From NCBI GenBank assembly GCA_964539135.1, contig CAZIFG010000012.1, forward strand, positions 1-55,194: DNA of 55,194 nucleotides, read 5' to 3'. Positions 22,917 through 33,287 of this stretch are shown one piece after another. The first letter of the stretch is position 1. The number at the start of each line of letters is the position of its first letter. The translations under genes were made by a program, and so were the position numbers. The notes under the pieces are model-generated. The model had not been told where the DNA came from and searched no databases. It worked only from the letters and a program-made list of their open reading frames with translations. This DNA is from CAZIFG01 sp964539135 (GTDB lineage: Bacteria > Margulisbacteria > Marinamargulisbacteria > GCA-2716485 > CAZIFG01).

Positions 22917-25900
22917 ATGAACTGGAAAAAAAAAGCCTCTAAATATAGCCTATTCATCACCTTAAGTATTATATTTAGTACCATTGTTTCCTCTTTTATT
23001 TTACTTAACCTCAACATCCCTCAGGAAAAATTAAAAAAAGCAATTGAATATGATTTATCTAAACAATTTGATGGCACCTTAAAAATCGAAACATTTTCCG
23101 GAAATTTTTTAACAAAGATCATATTGTCCAACGTAAATATCACGGTACCCAATGAAAAAAAACCCATCATAAAGGCAAAATCAATAACACTCAAATACAG
23201 TATTATTGATCTGATTCGATACGCGGGCTATTTCCCTGCTGCCTTAAAAACAATAGAAATTAACACCGCAGAAATACACATTCATAGATTGCCAAACGGA
23301 ACATGGATCCTCCCCAAAATAAAGCCCTCCAAAAAAAAGAAATTTCCTTTATCAAGGCCCTTTGTAGGTACCCTTAACATCAAAAATGCCACACTCGTAT
23401 TCAAAGATGAACATGGATGGTACCCTGAAAAAATCAAAACCCCCTATAAAGAAACCATACAGAACTGTAATGGAGGCCTAATTTTCGATCGAAAAAATAG
23501 AGTAACAATAGAACTAAAAGGCGGCCTAAAAAGCAACAAAAGCCCACTAAAAATAAGCGGTTTTTATAACATTGAAACAGAAAAATACGCACTAAAAGCC
23601 CATGTAACCGCCTTTAATGGCGAAATCTTGGGCGCCTATGCCCTCAATGTTCCTGGGTTTAAAATATTAAGTGCTGCTCCTGTAGGAATAACGGCCAAAA
23701 TACAACGAAAAGCACATGAAGACGGTCATTTAAGCCCATTTTGGTACCAAGTAGATGCTCATTTCTCAAAAAGCCAATTACAACTTCCCTTTTTTAAAAT
23801 GCCCCTCGAAAACATTCAAGGCCCTGCAAGCCTATATAAAGGGCGAATCGATATCCCCCTTATCAAAGAATATCTGCCCGAATTCAGTAACAAAGAAGCC
23901 TTTGAATTAATCAAAAAATTAATCAACATAGGCCTTTTAGACGAAACCGGTACCCGAACCGATCTCCCCTTAACAGAAGCCGCATTAGAGTTAAATAAAA
24001 AAGAAAAAAAACACAAAAAAATAATCGAGTCCCTTTTAAAAAATCCCCCCTTAAGAATCAGTTTTAACCAAATAAAAGCAAGCCTTAATGGCATAGACGG
24101 AACAGTCGAAGGCGACATAAAAATAGAAAAACAAGCCCTAACACTGAAAATACAATCTCCAAAATTTGAAACCCAGAAAATAAAAGGCCTCCTTCCAGAA
24201 ACAGAAACATGGAGCTATGAAGGCGCCGCTACGGGCGTATTAACCATAACAGGCCCCTTTCACGAAACGCTCATTAGCGGAAATATTAAAAGCACTGCCC
24301 TCAATGTTTATGGCATAGAGCCCGAACAGGCCGACATTTCATTTTCCTATTTAAATCACCTTTTAAAATTCAAAAGTGAATCCATCACATTGGCAAAAGG
24401 AAACCTAAACCTCGTCGGAGAAGTCGACTTAAATGAGTCTGGGTTCATTAATGTAACCCTTACAGAAGAAAATTTAGATGCCGCAACCTTCTTAAAAAGC
24501 CAAGAATCCGACATTTCAGGAAAAGTATCGTTCATCATAAAAGCTGAGGGCCCCCTAAAAAATTTCAATACCACCGTCGCAATCAGCGGCAATGGATTAA
24601 CCGTATTCAATCAAAAAATAGCTCAAATAGCCGCTGTATTGCCCATTGTAAATTTTCAATACATGCCATTTAGAGGCACCCTGATCTTCAATAAAACGCC
24701 CCTAGATTTCAAGGGGGAAATGAAAGATGCCAACACGCTGAGTATCCAGTCAAAACTGGATAAAACCCCATTTTTTGATCCTTATCCAGAATCAAAAGAA
24801 ACACTTCCAGGAAAAGCCACACTAGAAACAACACTTATAACCTATTTTGATAAACCTGCCCCAAAATCCATATTACAACGCATGCATATCAATGCCAAAG
24901 GAAGCATTGAAAATGCCAGTTATTTTGAAGAAACATGGGATAAGGTCCACTTAGATCTAAGTCTCAATCAAGGCAATGTTTTCATTTCCTATTTAGAAGC
25001 TGAAAAAAATCAAGAAAAAATTCATATCGACGGGAGTTTTACAGAAACACGACCCAAAAATATAAATATAACACTTCAAAAAGTAAATATAGCGACTAAC
25101 AAATGGATTCAAAAAATAGCTCCAGACTTTTTAAAAGACACCGAAGGCACACTATTTGGCACCTTCCATTTAAATCAAAAAACAGACGCATCCGAGTTTA
25201 AAATCGCCAATTATAAGATCAACGCAACACTCGAAGTTCAAGATGCTAAACTGGACAATCAACCCATTGAAAACGTTCAAACAACACTTCTTTGGGACAA
25301 TAATACCTTAACACTCCCTAAAATAGAAATCCGACACAAAGCCTCTAAAATAAACGCGTCTTATACAGAAACCCCTCTGCCTACCCTTGAAATTTTTCCC
25401 GGAACAACACTCGCATTAAATAACTTTAAATCCTATACCAGTCCCTACGGCGACTTCGATGGAAACATACAAATAGAAGGTAAAATCATCCATCCAGAAG
25501 AAAATCCTGAAATCATCGTCAGCTTAAATGCCCAAAACATTCAGTACAACCGAATAACCCTCAATAATATAAACGGAAAAATTCAATACAAAAACACCGA
25601 ATTAAGCAGTGAAAAATTAACCATTCAACTCAATAATAGTTCATATGTGTTAAACGGCTATTGGAAAAAAAACATACAACAAAGCACATCCCCTTATAGT
25701 TATAAAGCCAGATTAAATATGGTTAAAGGACGTATTGAAGATCTTTTTGTCCTCTATCAAACACTCACAAACGATTTACAAAAAACAGCGCCCTCTCTGC
25801 CCTTACTTGAAAAAATTCCAAATGGGAACATACAAATGGCAAGTAATTTCAGTCTCTACCATCCCATAACAGGAAATACAATTTTATATAATGCCACAAC

Positions 25901-28055
25901 CAAAATAAGTAAGCTAGATACCTTTTATGAAACACCAGGCTTATCCACTACTCCCAGTAAGAATGAACGCACAACAGTCCCTGTCATTTCAGGTGAATTA
26001 GAAGGCAGCATAGAAATCCAATCCAAACCCGAAAGCATCATTCCAAATATACGCACAACATTAAAATTAGAAAACAGCACTATAGGCGCCTTAAAAAGCA
26101 AAAAAGGCAGTTTAACCATCACATCAAGCACTGAAAATAGCCTCATTAAACTCGAATTAAGTAAAGGATATTTACAAGACACCCCTTTTGAAGATATTGC
26201 AATAGAAGGCAATTTAAACGCCAATAATATATTGACCATTACAAAAACAAAAATTCAAACAAACAAGATCAATACCCAACAATTTTTAATGGCAAAAATC
26301 CCCCTAAATGCCATTGGAAATCCCCAAAATAAAGACCCCTTATCCATTGAATTTAATCTCAAAGGGAATAATATTGGCATCTTAACCCTATTAAATCCAA
26401 ACATCACAAAAATAACAAATGAAGGTGCCTTACGCTTAAAAATAGAAGGAACACTGTACGACCCTATCATTACCGAAGGCAGTTTAGATCTGCAAAATTT
26501 CAAAATAGAATCCACTCAAAAACGCCTCTTAATAAGAGGCTTCAAATATGGCGCTCAAACACAAACCCAAGAAGCGGTATCCATTAAAAAAAGCATGATT
26601 AAAATAAAAAACAACCAGGCAAACATCCCAAATTCCATCGTCAATTGGACCAATTATGGTTACAAACTCGTCAAAACAGAACACTTAAATCAGTTTTCGG
26701 TTGAAGGTAGCCTATCTATAATCCCCCATCTCTTTGAGAACATCGCAATAGAAATCGCATTAATACTCAAACCCACTGTCATAAAAATAGACACCAAACA
26801 TTATAAAGGCGAAATCCTAACCGAAACATTAAGTTTAAAGGGCCTATTAACTCTACCTTTATCTGAAAAAGCAATGGAGGAACAGCAGAAAAAAATAAAA
26901 TCAAACACCGAAAAAGGCCCCATTCTAGAAGGTAAAATAAAATTTGAAAACGGCACATTTTTTGGAAGCAGTGAATCTCTAGAACCGACACTATATCCCC
27001 CGATAGGATTAAATTTGGATATCCTCTTTGGAAAAGATGTCTTTATAAATGCCTCCTTTTTAGGGACGGGCCCCCTCTCAGGCATTACATCAGAATTAGA
27101 AGTAGAAAACACAAGCTCCTTTTTAAAGTTAAAAGGTACGCTCAACACCCCCTTGTTAGAAAACAAGTTAATATTCAAAGAAGGCGCCTTCACACTGTTA
27201 AATAAAGAATTTGAGTTATTACCAGAAGCCAAACAAGGCTCTTATTTTAAGATAACAGGAAAAACTCCCCATACAAATGGTATCGATTTTGAGCTCATCG
27301 AAACAGCCGAAGGGATAAAAAAATCCACCCCTTATATCAATATAACCGCTATTTCTATCATTCAAAATCCCAACGTTTCACCAAATATCGAAACAAAAAC
27401 AGACACGTTCTCCTATACCCATGCCGTCAGTTCTATTGAAGGCTCTTTAAGCCAAATAAAAGTCTCAGATTTTGATTTTTATGGCAGCTCCAGCGATAGA
27501 ATTCCAAACACGACCCTTCGATTTATAAAATCGCTTAAATTAAATTTAAAAGACGCGACAAAATCCGAAGAAAAAGAAGGCGTCAGCACCGAAATCATTC
27601 AAACATTATTCCCAGAATTTTTTGTAAATACCATTGAAACCAACAGCATTGCCAATCAAGTAGGCGGTCAACGCATCAATCAAGTTGTACGACGAGAAGT
27701 CTTTAGACCCATAGAAAAACAAGTCGCCAAAAATATTGGACTTTACGATGTACGCATCAACTACGACCTAGGAAAAGCCCTTTTAGAAAATAACAACACT
27801 ACCTACTCTAAAGTAGATGTCAACATGATGCAGCGAATTATATCCGATCAACTTTTTTTAAGGATAAAAACAGACTTAGATTTTAATTCGCAATCCAATC
27901 AAACCTCAGACCCCATCAGCATTTCCGAAATAGAACTGAGTTATTTCTTATTGAAAAAGAGGAATTTATCGCTAAACTATGCAAACGTAAAAGACACAAT
28001 CATTAGGTCAGAATATAAACCTAAACTATCATTGAAGTATAATTATGATTTTTAA
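22917..28055 (+). CDS. tamB: TamB-like envelope protein (AsmA/bridge family)
   Basis: 1712 aa. An N-terminal TM anchor (about residues 12-32) is followed by a very long, repetitive beta-rich region, ending with a DUF490/TamB-type C-terminus that runs up to a terminal Phe. Motifs typical of TamB/YtfN are 'GTFHL', 'GNINGKIQY'-like repeats, and 'GTLNTPLLENKLIFKEGAFT'. TamB-type proteins form a hydrophobic groove spanning the periplasm, now thought to carry lipids between membranes together with TamA. tamA overlaps its 3' end by 11 bp, so the two are translationally coupled. The length is at the upper end for the family, and Lys/Ile/Asn-rich coding matches its neighbours. Confidence 0.88.
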   Translation: MNWKKKASKYSLFITLSIIFSTIVSSFILLNLNIPQEKLKKAIEYDLSKQFDGTLKIETFSGNFLTKIILSNVNITVPNEKKPIIKAKSITLKYSIIDLIRYAGYFPAALKTIEINTAEIHIHRLPNGTWILPKIKPSKKKKFPLSRPFVGTLNIKNATLVFKDEHGWYPEKIKTPYKETIQNCNGGLIFDRKNRVTIELKGGLKSNKSPLKISGFYNIETEKYALKAHVTAFNGEILGAYALNVPGFKILSAAPVGITAKIQRKAHEDGHLSPFWYQVDAHFSKSQLQLPFFKMPLENIQGPASLYKGRIDIPLIKEYLPEFSNKEAFELIKKLINIGLLDETGTRTDLPLTEAALELNKKEKKHKKIIESLLKNPPLRISFNQIKASLNGIDGTVEGDIKIEKQALTLKIQSPKFETQKIKGLLPETETWSYEGAATGVLTITGPFHETLISGNIKSTALNVYGIEPEQADISFSYLNHLLKFKSESITLAKGNLNLVGEVDLNESGFINVTLTEENLDAATFLKSQESDISGKVSFIIKAEGPLKNFNTTVAISGNGLTVFNQKIAQIAAVLPIVNFQYMPFRGTLIFNKTPLDFKGEMKDANTLSIQSKLDKTPFFDPYPESKETLPGKATLETTLITYFDKPAPKSILQRMHINAKGSIENASYFEETWDKVHLDLSLNQGNVFISYLEAEKNQEKIHIDGSFTETRPKNINITLQKVNIATNKWIQKIAPDFLKDTEGTLFGTFHLNQKTDASEFKIANYKINATLEVQDAKLDNQPIENVQTTLLWDNNTLTLPKIEIRHKASKINASYTETPLPTLEIFPGTTLALNNFKSYTSPYGDFDGNIQIEGKIIHPEENPEIIVSLNAQNIQYNRITLNNINGKIQYKNTELSSEKLTIQLNNSSYVLNGYWKKNIQQSTSPYSYKARLNMVKGRIEDLFVLYQTLTNDLQKTAPSLPLLEKIPNGNIQMASNFSLYHPITGNTILYNATTKISKLDTFYETPGLSTTPSKNERTTVPVISGELEGSIEIQSKPESIIPNIRTTLKLENSTIGALKSKKGSLTITSSTENSLIKLELSKGYLQDTPFEDIAIEGNLNANNILTITKTKIQTNKINTQQFLMAKIPLNAIGNPQNKDPLSIEFNLKGNNIGILTLLNPNITKITNEGALRLKIEGTLYDPIITEGSLDLQNFKIESTQKRLLIRGFKYGAQTQTQEAVSIKKSMIKIKNNQANIPNSIVNWTNYGYKLVKTEHLNQFSVEGSLSIIPHLFENIAIEIALILKPTVIKIDTKHYKGEILTETLSLKGLLTLPLSEKAMEEQQKKIKSNTEKGPILEGKIKFENGTFFGSSESLEPTLYPPIGLNLDILFGKDVFINASFLGTGPLSGITSELEVENTSSFLKLKGTLNTPLLENKLIFKEGAFTLLNKEFELLPEAKQGSYFKITGKTPHTNGIDFELIETAEGIKKSTPYINITAISIIQNPNVSPNIETKTDTFSYTHAVSSIEGSLSQIKVSDFDFYGSSSDRIPNTTLRFIKSLKLNLKDATKSEEKEGVSTEIIQTLFPEFFVNTIETNSIANQVGGQRINQVVRREVFRPIEKQVAKNIGLYDVRINYDLGKALLENNNTTYSKVDVNMMQRIISDQLFLRIKTDLDFNSQSNQTSDPISISEIELSYFLLKKRNLSLNYANVKDTIIRSEYKPKLSLKYNYDF

Positions 28056-29787
28056 CACCCTAGCACGAAATACCTTATTAATACTTTTTGTACCTCTAAC
28101 CCTATGGGCAGACGTAAATTTAAACAAACCCATTTATGACATTAAATTAGAATCGAAACAAGCGCTCAATATAAATCATGAAACGCTCATTAAAACCTTA
28201 CATGCCAAAGTAGGAAAAATTGCAAAACCCCAAGACATTGAAGCCGATATTCAAGCCCTATATCAAACCGGATTATTCCAAGCCATATCCGCACAAACAA
28301 CGCTGAACAAATTCAATCTCACAAAACTAACCTATAACGTAACCCCCAATCCAACCATAAAAAAAATAGTGTTTTTAGGCAATCCAGGCATCTCTGAGAC
28401 CCAATTAAAACAAATCCTAAAAAACAAAACAAATCAGCCCTTAAACTTGGTAGCCCTTAAAAAAGATAAAGAGGCACTCTCTGACTTTTACAAAACAAAG
28501 GGCTATGATTTTTTAGAAATTGAAACCATTACCTATACAGAAGAAGGCCATTTAGAATTTAAAATAACCGAAGGCTATATTGAATCCATTGAATTTGAAG
28601 GACTCAATAAAATACCTGAAAAAATCCTAGCACGAGAAATGATCAGTAAACCCAACACGCCCTTTAATTCCATCACGCTAAGACGCGATAGAGAACAACT
28701 CCTACTCATGGGATATTTTGCAGAGATTTCTGCCCCTGAATTTAAAAAAGGGCTTAAAAATAATAGTGTCCAAATTAAATTTAAAGTAAAAGAGAAAAAA
28801 TACAACCGCATTGAAACTGGATTTGAGCAAGAAACCGAAAAATTTGTATTTTTCTTCAAAGAAACAAAACACCATATCATCCACTATAGCGATCGAATCA
28901 GTGGAAAAGTTCAGATTGGTAGTATTGATCAAAGTATCAATGCAAACAATTACCAACTCAAATATTATGAACCCTGGATCTTCAACCGCTATCCCCTTTC
29001 GATGAGTTTAGACGGATGGGCAGAACTCTCTCAAAGTGTTTCCTCTGATCAAGAAAACATCGCCATTAAAAATGTTGAAAATATAGAAAGAAAAGGAGGG
29101 TCTTTAACCCTAGGGCTGCCTCTAATACGCAATAAACTAATCGTCTTTGGAAAATATAAATATGAAGCCATCCGCCCGCAAGCAAAAACAAGTCCCATCA
29201 TTCCCTACGAATTGGAATCCCTTTCCGGAATCATTTCATATCGAACAACAGACAGCCTATTTAATCCCAAAAAAGGCGGCTATTCAAAATTAGACATTGA
29301 AAAAGGAGGCCAAGCCTTTGGCATACGATTTCATGGCATCAATTTTACACGGGTTAAAATAGACCTCGCCAAATTTATCCAAATAAGCCCAAAAGTAACA
29401 CTGGCCGCACACAGTGTATTTGGGTCTTTTTACAGCTTGAACGAAAACCGAGCCACCTATGAAACAGAGCAATTTGTCATTGGGGGTGCCAACTCCATTC
29501 GAGGATTTAATGAGCAAGACTTCCCCTTTGTTGGCGATCAAAAATTTGTTGAAAACATTGAACTCAGAATAGATGCCACAAGCAAAATACAAACCATACT
29601 CTTCTTTGATACAGGACAAACCATTAAAAAAGATGGGGCATTCAATACCCGTCTCTTCAACTCTGGAGCAGGTATTGGATTCCGTTATTTCACCCCGATA
29701 GGGCCCCTACGATTAGACATCGCAAAAGGCCTCACAACAGAGGCGCCTGAAATGTATATTCACTTTGGAATCGGACAGCTCTTTTAA
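28045..29787 (+). CDS. tamA: TamA/Omp85-family outer-membrane protein
   Basis: The protein (580 aa) has a signal peptide of about 21 residues (ending LTLWADV). POTRA-like repeats follow to about residue 245 ('DIEADIQALYQTGLFQAI', 'IKKIVFLGNPGIS', 'IESIEFEGLNKIPEKIL'), and then a barrel of about 330 residues. The conserved barrel segments 'VIGGANSIRGFNEQDFPFV' and 'SGAGIGFRYFTPIGPLRLDI' are present, and the protein ends in FGIGQLF, a terminal beta-signal with the required Phe. Partner to TamB, encoded immediately upstream. A second Omp85 protein (bamA, 45724-47448) supports giving this one the TamA role. Confidence 0.88.
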   Translation: MIFNTLARNTLLILFVPLTLWADVNLNKPIYDIKLESKQALNINHETLIKTLHAKVGKIAKPQDIEADIQALYQTGLFQAISAQTTLNKFNLTKLTYNVTPNPTIKKIVFLGNPGISETQLKQILKNKTNQPLNLVALKKDKEALSDFYKTKGYDFLEIETITYTEEGHLEFKITEGYIESIEFEGLNKIPEKILAREMISKPNTPFNSITLRRDREQLLLMGYFAEISAPEFKKGLKNNSVQIKFKVKEKKYNRIETGFEQETEKFVFFFKETKHHIIHYSDRISGKVQIGSIDQSINANNYQLKYYEPWIFNRYPLSMSLDGWAELSQSVSSDQENIAIKNVENIERKGGSLTLGLPLIRNKLIVFGKYKYEAIRPQAKTSPIIPYELESLSGIISYRTTDSLFNPKKGGYSKLDIEKGGQAFGIRFHGINFTRVKIDLAKFIQISPKVTLAAHSVFGSFYSLNENRATYETEQFVIGGANSIRGFNEQDFPFVGDQKFVENIELRIDATSKIQTILFFDTGQTIKKDGAFNTRLFNSGAGIGFRYFTPIGPLRLDIAKGLTTEAPEMYIHFGIGQLF

Positions 29788-30107
29788 AGCGTGCTCATCG
29801 CACCAAAAACAGTGCGGATCGCAACATTCACTTTTTTAGAAGCATCTTTAATGGCTTCTTGGCTATCTGTATCTACCTTATAAGCCGCTGCAATGGGTGT
29901 GGGAGAAACAACAGTATGAACATCTGAAACACGAGAAGTACTAACGGCATCCCCTAAAGACTCCACCCCTTTAGATTTTGTATCATGCTCTTTTAATAAA
30001 TCTTCAAAAACCGTCCCAAATTGACTGGATACTTCATCAGAAGACCGAGAAGCACCGGATAAGGGGGTTATGTTATGTCCTAAACTAGGATCAATTCCGA
30101 ATACCAT
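29784..30107 (-). CDS. Hypothetical small protein
   Basis: About 107 aa from ATG 30107, chosen because GGAGG lies 8 nt upstream; a GTG five codons earlier sits inside that site. The protein is Ser/Thr-rich with no TM segment or signal peptide, and I recognise no motif. It starts MVFGIDPSLGHNITPLSG and has 'FGTVFEDLLKEHDTKSKG' near residue 33, ending in a helical 'SQEAIKDASKKVNVAIRTV'. The stop overlaps the stop of tamA by 4 bp (convergent). Base use matches its neighbours and the frame is well defined, so it is likely real. Confidence 0.6.
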   Translation of the reverse strand: MVFGIDPSLGHNITPLSGASRSSDEVSSQFGTVFEDLLKEHDTKSKGVESLGDAVSTSRVSDVHTVVSPTPIAAAYKVDTDSQEAIKDASKKVNVAIRTVFGAMSTL

Positions 30108-30219
30108 TTTTATACCCTCCACATACAGTTACCCCACATAATCGAAACACTAAATCCTTAAATTGTATCGAAAAATAAGAATATATCAAAACAGTCTATT
30201 TTGAAGTCTAATCTGGAAC

Positions 30220-30317
30220 CTGTTGAAAAATGCCTACAGTTGGATCAACGCAAAGCCCCCTGTCCAAAAGCCTTTATAGGGCATAAATGATGCCCAAAAT
30301 AGGGATGAACGCAACAC
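30220..30317 (+). repeat. Dispersed intergenic element, diverged copy
   Basis: Starts CTGTTGAAAAATGCCTA and shares TTGGATCA, AAAGCC, TTATA and CCAAAATAGG blocks with the complete copy in the same order. The right end is decayed to TAGGGATGAACGCAACA. It lies just before the tRNA-Pro promoter. Confidence 0.7.
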
Positions 30318-30326
30318 AAGCCCATC

Positions 30327-30355
30327 TTGATAAAAAAAAGGAAATAAGCTAGTAT
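30327..30355 (+). promoter_or_regulatory. Promoter for tRNA-Pro
   Basis: TTGATA (30327-30332) and TAGTAT (30350-30355) are 17 bp apart, ending 19 bp before the tRNA. Confidence 0.65.
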
Positions 30356-30374
30356 AACTCTTCATTCATAGAGG

Positions 30375-30452
30375 CGGGGTGTGGCGCAGTCCGGTTAGCG
30401 CACCAGTTTTGGGAACTGGGGGCCGGTGGTTCGAATCCACTCACCCCGACCA
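30375..30452 (+). tRNA. tRNA-Pro (anticodon TGG), CCA encoded
   Basis: A full cloverleaf. The acceptor stem is CGGGGTG/CACCCCG, the D stem GCGC/GCGC, and the anticodon stem CCAGT/ACTGG with loop TTTGGGA, so the anticodon is TGG. The T arm is GGTGG-TTCGAAT-CCACT, and A-CCA closes the 3' end. Its C1:G72 acceptor pair is the usual proline identity element. Confidence 0.96.
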
Positions 30453-30487
30453 CTTCACACAATATTCCATTCAGAATCCTATTTAGG

Positions 30488-31081
30488 TTAAAAAATATCC
30501 GCCTTGAACATCGCATCCAAAGCCTTACCTCTGTGACTCATACCATACTTAATATCAGGCCCAAGTTCTCCAAAAGTCTGAGAATACCCCTCAGGAATAA
30601 AAATGCAATCATACCCAAATCCAAAAGTCCCTCGAGGCTCAAGAGCAAGATGCCCTTCCACAGAACCTGAAAAAAACCGAATATTCTGATCATGCCCTTT
30701 AACCGCAATCACACATCTAAATCGCGCTGCCCGATCTTGACATCCTTCCATTTCCTGAAGCAAAGCCTCGCATCGTTCTAAATCAGAAAGCCCCTCCCCC
30801 CCATATCTGGCAGAATAAATCCCTGGACGCCCATTCAAGGCATCCACTTCCAATCCAGAATCATCAGAAATACAACTCATACCAGGCTGAATAGAAAAGG
30901 CATTCACTTTAATCGCAGCATTCGCCTCAAAGGTATCTCCCGTTTCATCCCACGTTAAATGAGGATCAAAATCCTGAAACGACCGTACCTGAACCGATAA
31001 AAGTGGATCCAAAACGGCACGAATTTCCTTAACTTTACCTTCATTACCTGTCATTAAAACGACTGTCTTCAAAGCCCCCAT
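30488..31081 (-). CDS. rdgB: XTP/dITP diphosphatase (HAM1/RdgB family)
   Basis: The protein (197 aa) has the motifs TGNEGKVKEI near the N-terminus, SDDSGLEVDALNGRPGIYSA in the centre, and GFGYDCIF and 'MSHRGKALDAM' at the C-terminus. All belong to the house-cleaning pyrophosphatase that removes non-canonical purine nucleotides. It starts 2 bp after the relA/spoT stop, so both belong to one minus-strand transcript. Confidence 0.95.
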   Translation of the reverse strand: MGALKTVVLMTGNEGKVKEIRAVLDPLLSVQVRSFQDFDPHLTWDETGDTFEANAAIKVNAFSIQPGMSCISDDSGLEVDALNGRPGIYSARYGGEGLSDLERCEALLQEMEGCQDRAARFRCVIAVKGHDQNIRFFSGSVEGHLALEPRGTFGFGYDCIFIPEGYSQTFGELGPDIKYGMSHRGKALDAMFKADIF

Positions 31082-31083
31082 GG

Positions 31084-33237
31084 TTAAATTCTCATCACCC
31101 CATACACATCTGGAACTGAAAAAATAAGCGATTTCAGACGCGCAATCTGATCCGAACTGGAGACCTGAACGGTAATAATGGCCTTCATTTTACCCCCAGA
31201 TTTTAAGGTTAAGGTCCTTAATTGATGAATATTCGTACCAGAACTTGAAATTTTATCCAAAATTTCTTGTAAAATCCCCACTTTATCAAAAGCTTCCACC
31301 TCAAGTGTGGCAAAATAAAGGGCATTGGAATCCAAAATAGACGCCCACTCCGCTTGAACAAAACGCATCTGTGTTTCTTCCCGTGCATGAAGTACATTGT
31401 TACAATCCGACCGATGCACAGACACCCCTTTTCCAATCACCACAATGCCAATAATGTCATCCCCGGGTAAGGGGGAACAACATTTAGCACAGGTCACCTG
31501 AACCCCTTTTTCCCCCATAATAAGAATCGATGGGCCATGCCCTTTTCGTTTTTGGGTAGATAAATACTGAGCCACTTCTTCTACAGGTTCTGAAGCCAAA
31601 TAATCCGGTTGAAAATAACGAACCACCTCTTTGGGAGATAAATCACCCAAAGCCACCAAACGATAAAGCGCCTCATAAGAGGCCACATCAAACACCGAAA
31701 AAATATGGGACTCTTGAGCATCTGTAAAACATTTTTTAGCAGAGAGTCCCACTGATTTAAGCAAGCGATCCAATTTATCGTACCCTTCTTCAATCAAACG
31801 ATCATGATGTTGTTTCGCAAGCCACTGTTTAATTTTAGAAATAGAATGTCGACACGTTACCAATTGCAACCAATCCGCACGCGGATATTGTTTCGGAGAC
31901 GTCATCACCTCCACACGATCTCCTGTATTTAAAACATGATCTAAAGTCACCATCAGCCCATTCACTTTAGCGCCCACACATTGATGCCCAATTTGAGTGT
32001 GGATTTGATACGCAAAATCCAAAGCAGTCGCCCCTTTCGACAATACTTTGATATCACCCCTTGGCGTAAACACATACACTTCTTGAGAAAATAAATTGGT
32101 TTTTAAATCGCGAATAAACTCTTTAGGATCTTGAGCCTCCCGCTGAATTTCCAAAATATCTTTAATAAAATCAAATTGAGTTTGAGGCGCATGACGACCT
32201 TCTTTATACCCCCAATGCGCCGCAATCCCATATTCGGCCACTTTATCCATTTCAGCAGTACGAATTTGAATTTCAACGGGCTTTCCTTCGGGCCCTAAAA
32301 CCGTCGTATGTAAAGACTGGTACCTATTTTGTTTGGGAAGTGCAATATAATCTTTAAACCGTCCTGTAATAGGCGTATAAGCCGAATGAATAATCCCCAA
32401 AGTCGTATAACAATCTCGAATAGAGGCCGCTAAAACACGAATGCCCAAAGCATCGTACAACTCATCAAAAGAAAGCTCCGATTTTTCAAGTTTACAATAA
32501 ATACTATAAAAATGTTTAGGTCGTCCTACAATCTTAACCTCAAGCCCTTCTTTTTGAATCAAACTGGAAATATCCGCGACAAAAGTCTCTAAATATTTTT
32601 CTCTATCTTTACGTTTCGTCACAACCAAGGACTTAATTTTTTGAAAAGCCTCTGGTTCCAAAACCATAAACGCCAAATCTTCCAATTCCCATTTAATAGA
32701 GGCAATCCCCAAACGATGGGCAAGCGGCGCATAAATTTCCATGGTTTCACGTGCAATGCGTTGCTGTTTATCCAAACGCAAAACTTTAATCGTCCTCATG
32801 TTATGCAAACGATCTGCCAATTTAATCATCACAACACGCAGATCTTGGGCCATGGCAACCACCATTTTACGATAATTTTCGGCCTGCTCTTCTTCATGAG
32901 AATGAAAACGAAGCTGACTAATTTTCGTCACCCCATCCACCAACTGCCGCACTTCATCTCCAAACTTTTCACTCAAATCATCAGAAGTAATATCCGTGTC
33001 CTCAACGGTATCATGAAGCAAGGCCGCAATCAGAGTAGGTAAATCTTGATTCAGTCCCATTAAAATCAAGGTCACCTGCATGGGATGGTAAATATAGGGT
33101 TCTCCAGACACACGGAGTTGAGATTGATGCGCATTGGCGGCAAATAAATACGCATTTTCAAGCGCAGAAATATCACCAGGTGACAAATACAAGGCCCCCG
33201 CTTGGGCTAAATCATCAAAGGTAATTTTACTTGACAT
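31084..33237 (-). CDS. Bifunctional (p)ppGpp synthetase/hydrolase (Rel/SpoT)
   Basis: 717 aa. The N-terminal HD hydrolase domain retains His51, His75-Asp76 and Glu79-Asp80, so hydrolysis is expected. The synthetase domain carries RFKD (the RxKD form of bifunctional Rel enzymes rather than the ExDD form of RelA) and 'NRYQSLHTTVLG'. A TGS domain follows ('VYVFTPRGDIKVL'), and the end is an ACT domain ('GILQEILDKISSSGTNIHQL'). It is the only such enzyme in this window. The order accB-recJ-rel-rdgB on one strand, with gaps of 2-50 bp, suggests a single operon. Confidence 0.96.
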   Translation of the reverse strand: MSSKITFDDLAQAGALYLSPGDISALENAYLFAANAHQSQLRVSGEPYIYHPMQVTLILMGLNQDLPTLIAALLHDTVEDTDITSDDLSEKFGDEVRQLVDGVTKISQLRFHSHEEEQAENYRKMVVAMAQDLRVVMIKLADRLHNMRTIKVLRLDKQQRIARETMEIYAPLAHRLGIASIKWELEDLAFMVLEPEAFQKIKSLVVTKRKDREKYLETFVADISSLIQKEGLEVKIVGRPKHFYSIYCKLEKSELSFDELYDALGIRVLAASIRDCYTTLGIIHSAYTPITGRFKDYIALPKQNRYQSLHTTVLGPEGKPVEIQIRTAEMDKVAEYGIAAHWGYKEGRHAPQTQFDFIKDILEIQREAQDPKEFIRDLKTNLFSQEVYVFTPRGDIKVLSKGATALDFAYQIHTQIGHQCVGAKVNGLMVTLDHVLNTGDRVEVMTSPKQYPRADWLQLVTCRHSISKIKQWLAKQHHDRLIEEGYDKLDRLLKSVGLSAKKCFTDAQESHIFSVFDVASYEALYRLVALGDLSPKEVVRYFQPDYLASEPVEEVAQYLSTQKRKGHGPSILIMGEKGVQVTCAKCCSPLPGDDIIGIVVIGKGVSVHRSDCNNVLHAREETQMRFVQAEWASILDSNALYFATLEVEAFDKVGILQEILDKISSSGTNIHQLRTLTLKSGGKMKAIITVQVSSSDQIARLKSLIFSVPDVYGVMRI

Positions 33238-33287
33238 GGCTCTAGAGTAGTACCCTCAGGGAACCCTTGTCAAACAGACATCCACGA